Shown here: piece after piece, positions 8,084-16,226 of the stretch
Numbering within the stretch: position 1 is the stretch's first letter
Layout: each line of letters begins with the position of its first letter
Origin: Caldilineaceae bacterium
GTDB taxonomy: Bacteria > Chloroflexota > Anaerolineae > Caldilineales > Caldilineaceae
Assembly (NCBI GenBank): GCA_020634755.1
Contig: JACKBC010000006.1
Coordinates: 124,001 to 188,000, forward strand
Direction: 5' to 3'
Length of the DNA: 64,000 nt
The notes under the pieces: generated by a model
The model's input: only the letters and a program-made list of their open reading frames with translations
What the model was told of the DNA's origin: nothing
The model's database searches: none
Program-made: the position numbers and the translations under genes

Positions 8084-9070
8084 ATGAACTATGATCAATT
8101 TATGGCGCAGCGTCAGCCGAGCTGGCAAACGCTGGAAACGCTGCTGGATAAAACCAAAAACAATACCCAATTGCTGACCCAAGCCGATCTGGACAACCTG
8201 GGCAAACTGTATCGCATGACAACGTCGGATTTGGCGCTGGCCCAGCGCGATTTCCCAACGCAACAGGTCACTCGCTATTTGAACCAGCTCGTGGGACGCG
8301 CCCACGCACAGATCTATCAAGGTGAACCGCTGCGGCGCAACGCCATCAAACACTTTTACGCCGTCACGTTTCCGCAATTATACCGCGCCTTACTGCCATA
8401 TACCACCCTGGCCTTTGTTCTGTTTTGCATTGGCGCCATTGTCTCTTTTGTGGTGGTGTGGCGCAACCCCAATCTGATCTATGTGTTGGAAGGTCAGGAG
8501 ATTGCGCCGCTGGTGCGCGAAGTGGAAAAGGGGCGCTTGTGGGTCGATATTGACCCCCAAGTGCGTTCGGCGGCTTCTGCGTTTATTTTGACCAACAATA
8601 TTCAGGTCACCTTTTTGACCTTTGCCGGAGGCATTCTGGCCGGTCTATTCACCGTCTATGTAATCGTCATGAATGGCATTCATCTGGGTGGCATCTTTGG
8701 GCTATTACAGGTGCACGGGCTGACCGCTGGCTTGGCGGAGTTTGTGGCGGCACACGGCTTTGTGGAGCTAAGCGTCATTTTTACGGCCGGTGGTTGTGGG
8801 CTTTACATGGGGGATGCGCTGTTGCGGCCCGGTCTGCTGACGCGGGGTGCGGCCCTGATCCAGCGGGCGCGCGTGGCCGTGCAGGTGATTCTAGGCTGTG
8901 CGCCGCTGCTGGTGGGTGCGGGGATTATTGAGGGGTTTATTAGTCCCAGCGGCATTCCGTGGCCAATCAAGCTGGCCGTGGGGCTGTTGACCGGTGGTGC
9001 GCTGCACTATTATTGGCTCTTTGTAGGGCGTGGAGTGGGGCGTGGCGCAAAACTTACGCACAATAATTGA
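8084..9070 (+). CDS. SpoIIM-like (stage II sporulation protein M family) integral membrane protein
   Basis: This 328-residue protein has a soluble helical N-terminus of about 100 residues (MNYDQFMAQRQPSWQTLETLLDK...), then about five membrane helices beginning at LLPYTTLAFVLFCIGAIVSFV. The family signature is in the middle and includes 'ASAFILTNNIQVTFLTFAGG' and 'HGFVELSVIFTAGGCGLYMG'. In sporulating Firmicutes SpoIIM works with SpoIID/P in peptidoglycan remodelling. In non-sporulating phyla the homologues sit beside RDD genes and their role is unknown; I see no other sporulation genes here. The ATG directly follows the start codon of the divergent RDD gene (CATATG). Confidence 0.85.
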   Translation: MNYDQFMAQRQPSWQTLETLLDKTKNNTQLLTQADLDNLGKLYRMTTSDLALAQRDFPTQQVTRYLNQLVGRAHAQIYQGEPLRRNAIKHFYAVTFPQLYRALLPYTTLAFVLFCIGAIVSFVVVWRNPNLIYVLEGQEIAPLVREVEKGRLWVDIDPQVRSAASAFILTNNIQVTFLTFAGGILAGLFTVYVIVMNGIHLGGIFGLLQVHGLTAGLAEFVAAHGFVELSVIFTAGGCGLYMGDALLRPGLLTRGAALIQRARVAVQVILGCAPLLVGAGIIEGFISPSGIPWPIKLAVGLLTGGALHYYWLFVGRGVGRGAKLTHNN

Positions 9071-9107
9071 TATATCATGAGCCGAGTGGACAAATTTAGG
9101 ATGGGAC

Positions 9108-9857
9108 ATGAAGACCTTTTTTTATGATAGAACGGCCTACAAGCTATCCAACGAGCCGGTGCCAAACTGCTTTTTTATGCTGGATGACCATTTTGACGCG
9201 CGCTTTAGCACGGCGCATGAAGCATATACGCACCGCTCTGTGCTGTTGGCCGAAATGGTATGCGGGCGTATTGCCGATGTGGAAATGTATGCTTTTCTGA
9301 TTGCCGATGCGTGCAAGCGCCACGCCGGGCTGGAATATGCCGGTAGCGCCGATACCGATATTGAAAGGCTTACCCATGACCGTCAAAGTGAAAGCGGCAA
9401 AGGGGCCATTTTGCTGCGTTCATTTCTCTTTGGCTATCTGGCTTCCTGTCGAGCGCTGCTCAATGTGGCGGCCATGGCGCTGGCCGAACTCTATGCGCTG
9501 CCCTTGCCTGCCGTCCAGCAGCGCTTTGATAATGGCGATTTCTGGCATGAGTTGGTGGTCAATATGCCCAATGTGCATCGACGATACCACAGCCAGCGCC
9601 TCTTTTTCAATGAGGTGATCCGCTGGCAGGATGAGGCGGTCAACCGCATTCCCCCTATTGCGCTGCTGCAAGGACATCTTTCGCGCCAGGGCATGCAGCT
9701 TCAGGTCATTGATGAGCCCAGCGAGAAGCTGGGCTCGGTTACGCGTGAGCCACACCTGATGCACTGGATCGACGCCTTGGAACTGCACACGCGCTGGAAG
9801 CCGCGGCTGCTGAGTTTGTGCGAGAAGATTTGTCACGATATTGAAGTGCAGACGTGA
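9108..9857 (+). CDS. Conserved-looking hypothetical protein, 249 residues
   Basis: The gene starts 37 bases after the SpoIIM-like gene on the same strand and is probably co-transcribed with it. The protein has no signal peptide. It is rich in aromatic and charged residues, with a helical core (HRSVLLAEMVCGRIADVEMYAFLIADACKRH and the segment around LFGYLASCRALLNVAAMALAELYALP). The residue pattern (E and H spaced in helices) could suit a helical-bundle protein, but no family motif is recognisable. Codon use and composition resemble the neighbours. Function unknown. Confidence 0.7.
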   Translation: MKTFFYDRTAYKLSNEPVPNCFFMLDDHFDARFSTAHEAYTHRSVLLAEMVCGRIADVEMYAFLIADACKRHAGLEYAGSADTDIERLTHDRQSESGKGAILLRSFLFGYLASCRALLNVAAMALAELYALPLPAVQQRFDNGDFWHELVVNMPNVHRRYHSQRLFFNEVIRWQDEAVNRIPPIALLQGHLSRQGMQLQVIDEPSEKLGSVTREPHLMHWIDALELHTRWKPRLLSLCEKICHDIEVQT

Positions 9858-10114
9858 AAGGTATTGCGTGTAGCGGAGTGGGAGCTGCTGGGGGGCTTGC
9901 CGGTATTGGGGTAAAAGTAGTGCGTGTTGCGTGAACTGGCGGTGGGGCTGTTTGCGCGGCTTGTAAAGATGTAGCTTTGACCAGCATCTTTCCCCCATGA
10001 GTTCTGCGCAGATCAACCACTCATCAACCGGTACACGCATGACGCAACGCAAAATCGCGTTTTCCAAACGCCTCTACTAAATTCTTAAAAACAGAAACGA
10101 AGCGAGCTTATTCT

Positions 10115-11710
10115 ATGACACACGGAGCCATTGCAGCTAGCGATCCGCAGACGGCGGCGGCGGGCGCGCAGATGTTGCAGCTGGGCGGTACGGCGGTAGA
10201 TGCGGCGGTGGCCGCGGCCTTTGCCTCATTTGTGGCGGAAGCTAGTCTGGTGAATATTGGCGGCGGCGGTATTGCCACGCTGGTAGATAGCCAAAGCGGG
10301 GCCGCGGAGGTGTACGATTTTTTCAGCACCATGCCCGCTGGCCCCCTGCGCGAAAATGCAGACTTCCGCCAGGTGTTAATTGATTTTGGCGCCACGCAGC
10401 AGCCATTTTATATTGGGCGGGCCAGCGTCGCCGTGCCGGGCGTCGTGGCGGGGCTGTGTCAGCTGGCGGCAGAACGGGGGACGTTGCCGCTGTCTACGCT
10501 GCTGGGCCCCGCCATTGAGCTGGCGCGGCACGGGGCAATTTGGTCCAAACAGTTGATCTATGCCTATTCGCTGCTGCAACCGATTCTGTGCGACACGCCA
10601 GAATTGCAGCAGATTTTTAAGCCCAATGGACGGCTCTTTACCGAAGGGGAACGCATTCACTTTCCGCAACTGGCCGATACGCTGGCGCGGCTGGGCCAAG
10701 AAGGCGCCGCGCTTTTTTATAAAGGCGCCATTGCCGAGGCCATTGTGGCGGATCAAGCCGCGCATGGCGGATTGGTCACGCTGCATGATCTGGAAACGTA
10801 TGAAGTGCATAAGCTGGAGCCGATCCGGCTGCCCTATCGCGATTGTACGGTACTGTTGCCGCCGCCAAGTTCTGTGGGCGGGCTGCTGATTGGGTTTGCG
10901 CTCTCCTTGTTGGCCGATTATGACGTGGCTGAATTGGCGCACAACAGCGCCAGCCATCTGCATCTGCTGGCCGAAGTGATGCGGTTGACCAACATTGCCC
11001 GTCAGCAGTGGAATCCCAATCCGTTGGCCGGTGCGGACGAACTGCAACAGCAGGTGACGTGGTTTTTGAGCGCCGAGCATATGCACCCCTACCAAACGCA
11101 ATTGCGGCAGACGCTGTCCGGTGTGGCGCCTCTGCCCGATGGGCCGGCGGCCAAGGGGCCCAATGACACAACGCACATTAGCGTGGCTGACGCCGATGGA
11201 CGGCTGGTCAGCATTACCACGTCGGCGGGCGAATATGCTGGCTTTGTGGTGGGCAATACGGGCGTCTGCCTGAATAACATGTTGGGCGAGCTTGATCTGC
11301 ATCCCAACGGCTTTCATCGTTTGCCGCCCGGCGCACGGCTAACCACCATGATGACGCCCACGGTTGTGTTGCGCCACGGCGCGCCTGTTTGCACGTTGGG
11401 CAGCGGCGGCAGCAGCCGCATCCGTTCGGCCATCTTGCAAACGCTCTCCAATGTGATCGACTTTCGTTGGCCCATTGACCAAGCCGTCAACGCGCCGCGC
11501 GCCCATTTTGAAGCGGGATTGTTGCAGCTGGAAGGGGGCATTTCCCGCACCACCGCCGACGCGCTGACCCAAATGGGCTATCAAACCAACCTGTGGCCGG
11601 CCCAAAACATGTATTTTGGCGGTGCGCACTGTGTGGCGTTCCAAAACGGCGAGATGATCCCCGCCGGAGATGCCCGCCGCGGCGGTTCGGTGGTGCAGGT
11701 GGCAAGGTAG
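10115..11710 (+). CDS. ggt: Gamma-glutamyltransferase (Ntn hydrolase)
   Basis: This 531-residue proenzyme cleaves the gamma-glutamyl bond of glutathione and related amides, or transfers the glutamyl group. It should self-process before Thr352, the first residue of the diagnostic TTHISV motif (NDTTHISVADADG). The small subunit then carries the oxyanion region in GSGGSSRI. The N-terminal 'AAGAQMLQLGGTAVDAAVAAAF' and 'NIGGGGIATLVD' segments are typical of the large subunit. No signal peptide is present, so it appears cytoplasmic, unlike the periplasmic E. coli enzyme. The length is slightly short but complete. It stands alone. Confidence 0.92.
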   Translation: MTHGAIAASDPQTAAAGAQMLQLGGTAVDAAVAAAFASFVAEASLVNIGGGGIATLVDSQSGAAEVYDFFSTMPAGPLRENADFRQVLIDFGATQQPFYIGRASVAVPGVVAGLCQLAAERGTLPLSTLLGPAIELARHGAIWSKQLIYAYSLLQPILCDTPELQQIFKPNGRLFTEGERIHFPQLADTLARLGQEGAALFYKGAIAEAIVADQAAHGGLVTLHDLETYEVHKLEPIRLPYRDCTVLLPPPSSVGGLLIGFALSLLADYDVAELAHNSASHLHLLAEVMRLTNIARQQWNPNPLAGADELQQQVTWFLSAEHMHPYQTQLRQTLSGVAPLPDGPAAKGPNDTTHISVADADGRLVSITTSAGEYAGFVVGNTGVCLNNMLGELDLHPNGFHRLPPGARLTTMMTPTVVLRHGAPVCTLGSGGSSRIRSAILQTLSNVIDFRWPIDQAVNAPRAHFEAGLLQLEGGISRTTADALTQMGYQTNLWPAQNMYFGGAHCVAFQNGEMIPAGDARRGGSVVQVAR

Positions 11711-12104
11711 TAAAAGAGCAGAGTGGCAAAGGGGCAAGGTAGCAAGGGGCAAGGGTGCATTTCGGTTTGGAATAGGGGGCAGGATAGAATCCTCGGCTAA
11801 GATCGGGAAGCTGCCGCAGCAGCTGGGGGTAAATCGCTCAGGCAAATTTCCGGCGGTAGGAGCCCATTTCTGATAGATGCCCCCAACGTGAAACGCCTCT
11901 GGGGGCAAAGTGATAGTGTGACAGCACGGCTAGCGACACTCTGCCACCTTGCCACTCTGCTACTCTGCTACTCTGCTACTCTGCTACTCTGCTACTCTGC
12001 TACTCTGCTACTCTGCTACTCTGCTACTCTGCTACTCTGCCACCTTGCCACTCTGCCACCTTGCCACTCTGCCACTTTGCACCCTTGCCCCTTGCTACCT
12101 TGCA
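11710..12104. repeat. 8-bp minisatellite flanked by a long inverted repeat
   Basis: About ten tandem CTCTGCTA units span roughly 11950-12035, followed by variants built of CTTGCCAC/CTCTGCCA words. The purine-rich left edge (about 11715-11759) carries GCAAGGTAGCAAGGGGCAAG plus GGTGCA, which returns as its reverse complement at about 12077-12102. Because 8 is not a multiple of 3, three units form one 24-base, 8-residue reading period; the resulting open frame on the + strand is a by-product, not a gene. The region lies between ggt and the DtxR-type regulator. Confidence 0.8.
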
Positions 12105-12134
12105 CATTTTTCAGCCAACTGTTAGGATTTTCGC

Positions 12135-12833
12135 ATGACCAAAGAGGATAGTTTGCCGGAACAAAATATATCCCGGGATCTGCTCTCGTCGGCCCACGAG
12201 GATTACCTGAAGGCCATATATGCCCTGGATGCGCGCGGCCAAAATGTAAACAATTCGGCATTGGCGCGCCACCTGGATGTGTCGCCCGCTTCGGCCACCA
12301 ATATGGTGAAAAAATTGGCCGATCTCAACTTGGTGACGCACACGCCGTATCAGGACATTGCCTTAACGTCTTCGGGCGAACAGGTGGCGTTGGAAGTGTT
12401 GCGCCATCACCGCCTGCTGGAGCTATATTTGCATCAGGCGCTCAATATTCCGTGGGACAAGGTGCATGCCGAGGCAGAAAAGCTAGAGCACGTCATTAGC
12501 GAATTGCTGGAAGATGCCATTGCCGCGGCGCTGGGCCATCCATCGGTGGATCCGCACGGCGACCCCATCCCCACCAAGGATGGCCGGGTGGAAGAAATTG
12601 AAGGCGTTTTGCTGCACGAGGCGCAGGTGGGCGAGCGCTATAAATTGGTGCGCGTGTTGCTGCAAGATCAAGACCGGCTGAGCTATTTGGGTACGCTCGG
12701 CCTCTACCCCGAAGTGCTGGTGACCGTGTTGGAGCGTGCGCCATTTGAAGGCCCATTATTAATCGATGTGGATGGCAATCATCACGCATTGGCGCATGAT
12801 ATGGCGGCTTCTCTCCAGGTGGTGTCTCTTTAA
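12135..12833 (+). CDS. DtxR/MntR-family metal-dependent transcriptional regulator
   Basis: This 232-residue protein has three parts. Residues about 18-80 are a winged helix (AHEDYLKAIYALDARGQNVNNSALARHLDVSPASATNMVKKL). Residues 85-150 are a dimerisation and metal-binding domain with RHHRLLELYLHQAL and HAEAEKLEHVIS, whose His/Glu residues are the usual ligands. Residues about 160-230 are a FeoA/SH3-like tail. Such regulators repress metal uptake or activate efflux when iron or manganese binds. No metal transporter is adjacent, so its targets must be elsewhere or include its own promoter. The upstream minisatellite leaves little room for one. Confidence 0.9.
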   Translation: MTKEDSLPEQNISRDLLSSAHEDYLKAIYALDARGQNVNNSALARHLDVSPASATNMVKKLADLNLVTHTPYQDIALTSSGEQVALEVLRHHRLLELYLHQALNIPWDKVHAEAEKLEHVISELLEDAIAAALGHPSVDPHGDPIPTKDGRVEEIEGVLLHEAQVGERYKLVRVLLQDQDRLSYLGTLGLYPEVLVTVLERAPFEGPLLIDVDGNHHALAHDMAASLQVVSL

Positions 12834-12864
12834 CGCCGGGCTGCAATTTCACCGTTTTTTTATG

Positions 12865-12894
12865 TTGCGTGCTTCTTGCGAAGTGTGTTATACT
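12865..12894 (+). promoter_or_regulatory. Candidate promoter of the ABC ATPase gene
   Basis: TTGCGT (12865-12870) and TATACT (12889-12894) are separated by 18 bases, followed by a long AT-rich leader of about 190 bases before the ATG at 13084. A second TATACT at 12969-12974 has no good -35. A leader this long could hold further control, but I see no known riboswitch in it. Confidence 0.4.
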
Positions 12895-13083
12895 GCGGTT
12901 TAGGTACGGTTTCCCCACACAAAATTGTTTGTAAATACAGTCTACACATTCTAAAATTGCCAAAATCGTATACTGTATTTTTCTACAAGGGCTTTTTACG
13001 GCTTTTGTGTTCTTTCAATCAATCTTTTGTAAACAAAATCTAAATCTTCGTTACGTTTCCCAAAAATAAGGAGCGAATATCTC

Positions 13084-14193
13084 ATGGCAAGTGTAACCTA
13101 CGATCACGTTGTCAAGCGCTTCGGTGATGTGGTTGCGGTCAATGACCTCAACATCCATGTCGAAGATAAGGAGTTCCTCGTGTTTGTCGGTCCTTCTGGA
13201 TGTGGCAAAACTACCAGTCTGCGTCTTTTGGCGGGGTTGGAAGAGATCAGCGATGGCAATATCCTTATCGGCGACCGCGTTGTCAACGATGTGCCGCCCA
13301 AAGATCGCGACATTGCAATGGTGTTCCAGAGCTACGCTCTCTATCCGCATATGAGCGTGTTCGACAACATGGCTTTTGGTCTTAAGCTGCGCAAGACGCC
13401 CAAGGCCGACATTGAGCGCCGTGTAAAGGAAGCTGCCGACATTTTGGACATTGGCCACCTGCTGGATCGCAAACCCAAGCAGCTTTCCGGTGGTCAGCGT
13501 CAGCGTGTGGCTGTGGGGCGCGCCATTGTGCGTGAACCCGCCGTCTTCCTTTTTGATGAGCCGCTTTCCAACCTGGACGCCAAGCTGCGCGTGCAAACGC
13601 GTGCTCAGCTCACCCGTCTGCATCAGCGCCTGGCCACCACCTTTATCTACGTGACGCATGACCAGGTGGAAGCCATGACCATGGCCTCTCGCATTGCGGT
13701 TATGAAAGATGGCATTCTGCAGCAGATCGACACGCCGCAGAAGCTCTATGACGATCCGCACAACGTGTTTGTCGGCGGCTTCATCGGCAGCCCCAGCATG
13801 AACTTCTTTGATGCGACCCTGGTCGAAAATAATGGCAAACTTGAGGTGAATGCCGGTGGTTTCCGTTTAGACGTGCCGGAAGAGAAAGCCAACGAATGGC
13901 GCGCTCACAAGGGCAAAGAAGTCATCTTTGGCATTCGCCCCGAAGATATTCACTCCAAGCCTTTCGTGCCGCCTGGAATTCTTGAATCCGACATGCGAGC
14001 AACTGTGGATGTGACCGAGTTGATGGGGAATGAAATTTTCCTCTATCTGATGACGCCAGATGAAAAGCAGTTCATTGCGCGCGTGGATCCCCGCGTTAAG
14101 ACCACCAATGGCGACAATTTGGAACTCGCTGTGAACATGGCCAATGCGCACATCTTTGATCCCAAAACTGAGATCAATCTGCTGCACCAATAA
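13084..14193 (+). CDS. ABC transporter ATPase of the MalK/UgpC/MsmX type
   Basis: This 369-residue ATPase energises a carbohydrate (CUT1-type) importer. Walker A is GPSGCGKTT near residue 37, followed by the Q-loop (MVFQSYALYPH), signature LSGGQRQR, Walker B VFLFDEP, the D-loop and the H-loop THD. The C-terminal 130 residues are the OB-like regulatory domain of the MalK group (GIRPEDIH). No permease or binding protein for sugars is in the window, so it probably serves several importers, as MsmX does in Bacillus. It does not belong to the peptide-type importer at 23.7 kb, whose ATPases are of another subfamily. A strong terminator follows. Confidence 0.92.
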   Translation: MASVTYDHVVKRFGDVVAVNDLNIHVEDKEFLVFVGPSGCGKTTSLRLLAGLEEISDGNILIGDRVVNDVPPKDRDIAMVFQSYALYPHMSVFDNMAFGLKLRKTPKADIERRVKEAADILDIGHLLDRKPKQLSGGQRQRVAVGRAIVREPAVFLFDEPLSNLDAKLRVQTRAQLTRLHQRLATTFIYVTHDQVEAMTMASRIAVMKDGILQQIDTPQKLYDDPHNVFVGGFIGSPSMNFFDATLVENNGKLEVNAGGFRLDVPEEKANEWRAHKGKEVIFGIRPEDIHSKPFVPPGILESDMRATVDVTELMGNEIFLYLMTPDEKQFIARVDPRVKTTNGDNLELAVNMANAHIFDPKTEINLLHQ

Positions 14194-14221
14194 TGGGTGT
14201 ATGCGCTTAGAAGTTGTTGAA

Positions 14222-14256
14222 AGCCGGGTTGGGCATTTGCCAACCCGGCTTTTTTT
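14222..14256 (+). terminator. Intrinsic terminator after the ABC ATPase gene
   Basis: An 11-bp perfect stem (AGCCGGGTTGG at 14222-14232 with 14240-14250) and a 7-base loop are followed directly by seven T residues. It isolates the ATPase gene from gpmI. Confidence 0.93.
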
Positions 14257-14319
14257 CTGTAAAAAGAACTGTATAATTCTACGTAATCGTACAGTTTTTT
14301 CTAAAAGAAGGTCACATAC

Positions 14320-15861
14320 ATGGCAGCAAAGAGACCAGTTGCACTTATCATCATGGATGGCTGGGGCATTCGCGAGATGACGCACGGCAACGCCGTGGCC
14401 CAAGCCAACACACCTAATTTTGACCGCTGGCTGCATAGTGGCGAGCGCGCCATCCTCGACGCATCGGGTGAGGCCGTGGGGCTGCCCGCCAACCAAATGG
14501 GCAACTCTGAAGTGGGCCACTTGAACCTGGGCGCAGGACGCATTGTCTATCAGGATATTTCGCGTATCAATCGGGCCATTGCCGATGGTTCGTTGGCGCA
14601 AAATGAAGTGCTCGTCCAGTGCTTGGAACAGGTAAAAAATTCATCGCATCGGCTGCATCTGGTGGGGCTCTTGGGAACAGGCGGCGTTCACAGCCACAGC
14701 CGTCACCTCTATGCGCTGCTGGCCGCGGCCAAAGCGCACAACGTTTCGCCCATTTTGCAGCTGATTACGGATGGCCGCGATACGCCCCCCGATAGCGCAC
14801 AGGGCTTCTTGCAAGATTTGCAAGCGCGCTTGCAGAATGATTTGCCAGGCCGCATTGCCAGCGTGAGCGGGCGCTATTACGCCATGGATCGCGACAAGCG
14901 TTGGCAACGCGTGCAAAAGGCCTATGATGTAATGGTTCACCGGCAGGGCAGAACCGCACCGTCAGCTATGGAAGCCATTCAACAAGCGCACGCCGCCGGC
15001 GAGACCGATGAATTCATTACGCCCACCGTTGTCGGCGATCCCAATGCGAATGACCTCAAGATTCAGCCCGGCGATTATGTGCTTTGCTTTAACTTCCGCG
15101 CCGACCGCATGCGTCAATTGGTGCGCATGTTGGCCAATTTGGACATGGGGGATTTTCATCTGGACAATCCGGTGACCGATCTGCACATTTTGACCATGAC
15201 CGAATATGAGAGTGCACTGCCGGTGGAGGTGATTTTTGGCCAAAACATTGTGAAAAATCCGCTGGCGCAGGTTCTGGCCGATGCCGGGCTCCGTCAGTTT
15301 CATGCCGCCGAAACCGAAAAATATGCCCACGTCACCTACTTTTTTAATGGGGGTGAGGAAAAGCAATTTGACGGTGAGGAGCGTTTGCTGGTGCCCTCGC
15401 CCAAGGTGGCTACATACGATTTGCAACCCGAGATGAGCGCACACGAACTGGCGGACAAGCTCGTAGCGCGCATTGAACAAGGTGATGACGATTTTATTCT
15501 GGTCAACTTTGCCAACCCGGATATGGTGGGCCACACCGGCAGCCTGGAAGCGGCCATCAAAGCCGTGGAAGCCACGGATGAGTGTGCGGCCAAAGTGGTG
15601 GCGGCCGTCAACAAAAAGGGGGGCGTGGCGCTGGTGACTGCTGACCATGGCAACGCCGAGCGCATGATCGACGAGTGGACTCATACCCCCCACACATACC
15701 ATACGACCAGCCCCGTTTCGCTTTTGTTGGTGGGCGAAGGGTATACAGGGTTACGCCCGCGCGGCATTCTGGCCGATGTGGCGCCCACTGTGCTGGCGCT
15801 GCTTGGGGTGGCGCAACCCGAGGAGATGACCGGCGTGAGTTTGCTGGTGGATACTTTATAG
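14320..15861 (+). CDS. gpmI: 2,3-bisphosphoglycerate-independent phosphoglycerate mutase
   Basis: This 513-residue enzyme interconverts 3- and 2-phosphoglycerate in glycolysis and gluconeogenesis, using two manganese ions and a phosphoserine intermediate. The first metal site is in LIIMDGWGI. The nucleophile is Ser63 in QMGNSEVGHLNLGAG. Further metal ligands appear in NFRADRMRQL, FANPDMVGHTG and VTADHGNAE. The length is canonical for the independent enzyme. The gene sits between the ATPase terminator and two short palindromic elements, so it is probably monocistronic. A TATAAT at 14272-14277 lacks a convincing -35. Confidence 0.95.
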   Translation: MAAKRPVALIIMDGWGIREMTHGNAVAQANTPNFDRWLHSGERAILDASGEAVGLPANQMGNSEVGHLNLGAGRIVYQDISRINRAIADGSLAQNEVLVQCLEQVKNSSHRLHLVGLLGTGGVHSHSRHLYALLAAAKAHNVSPILQLITDGRDTPPDSAQGFLQDLQARLQNDLPGRIASVSGRYYAMDRDKRWQRVQKAYDVMVHRQGRTAPSAMEAIQQAHAAGETDEFITPTVVGDPNANDLKIQPGDYVLCFNFRADRMRQLVRMLANLDMGDFHLDNPVTDLHILTMTEYESALPVEVIFGQNIVKNPLAQVLADAGLRQFHAAETEKYAHVTYFFNGGEEKQFDGEERLLVPSPKVATYDLQPEMSAHELADKLVARIEQGDDDFILVNFANPDMVGHTGSLEAAIKAVEATDECAAKVVAAVNKKGGVALVTADHGNAERMIDEWTHTPHTYHTTSPVSLLLVGEGYTGLRPRGILADVAPTVLALLGVAQPEEMTGVSLLVDTL

Positions 15862-15882
15862 ATAGGACTTACGCAATAGATA

Positions 15883-15963
15883 GGACTTACGCAAGCCTCG
15901 AGGGAAAATTGCCCGGTCAGTTATGTTATGCACCCTTGTCGATCGACGGGCGCTGCGTAAGTC
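15883..15963 (+). mobile_element. ACGCAA-type palindromic element, copy 1
   Basis: The ends are GGACTTACGCAAGCC and GGCGCTGCGTAAGTC, which form imperfect terminal inverted repeats around an 81-bp unit. A lone left end (GGACTTACGCAA) also occurs just upstream at about 15865, as if an earlier copy had been truncated. It lies 21 bases after the gpmI stop codon. Confidence 0.7.
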
Positions 15964-15974
15964 GTGATAGATTA

Positions 15975-16054
15975 GGACGTACGCAAGCCTTGGCTTAAAT
16001 TGTATCGAATGAAAACGATGTCACGCTTGGCAATCCACAGGCGCTGCGTAAGTC
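15975..16054 (+). mobile_element. ACGCAA-type palindromic element, copy 2 (tandem with copy 1)
   Basis: It begins 11 bases after copy 1 in the same orientation, with ends GGACGTACGCAAGCC and GGCGCTGCGTAAGTC. The interior differs strongly from copy 1, so the conserved parts are the ends. Confidence 0.7.
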
Positions 16055-16226
16055 GTATAGATATACCAGACAGATGCTACATAGTTGCGCCTGCGCTGGG
16101 GGCTCAGGACGGCGGCGCCAATAGAGCCTCTGGCATCAGCGACGAAAGATTATTGCGTTATCGACAACTTTTTGTCGATGTTGACGAGTAAGCGCCTAAC
16201 GTTGCTCTCTTATTGTGCAGAAAACC

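Noticed and set aside
8084..8377. N-terminal extension of the RDD frame by 98 codons
   Set aside because: The extension is antisense to the SpoIIM-like gene and has no RDD homology; the family start is at 8083.
8084..9070. Sporulation role for the SpoIIM-like gene
   Set aside because: No other sporulation gene is in the window, and this family is widespread beside RDD genes in bacteria that do not sporulate.
11950..12104. Possible CRISPR array in the CTCTGCTA tract
   Set aside because: Units are head-to-tail 8-mers without spacers, and there are no cas genes.
11888..12151. 87-residue open frame with CYSATLLL repeats
   Set aside because: It is produced by the 8-bp minisatellite, whose 24-base period happens to lack stops; it has no start signal and overlaps the next gene.
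13084..14193. Assigning the MalK-type ATPase to the peptide importer at 23.7 kb
   Set aside because: Family 5 peptide importers use DppD/F-type ATPases; this protein has the MalK-type regulatory domain and its own terminator.
14272..14277. TATAAT in front of gpmI as a promoter
   Set aside because: The -35 position falls in the terminator T-run without a TTGACA-like sequence, so I left it out as a feature.
15675..16191. Short plus-strand frames over the end of gpmI and the tandem elements
   Set aside because: They overlap the well-supported mutase gene in another frame or consist of ACGCAA-type element sequence.
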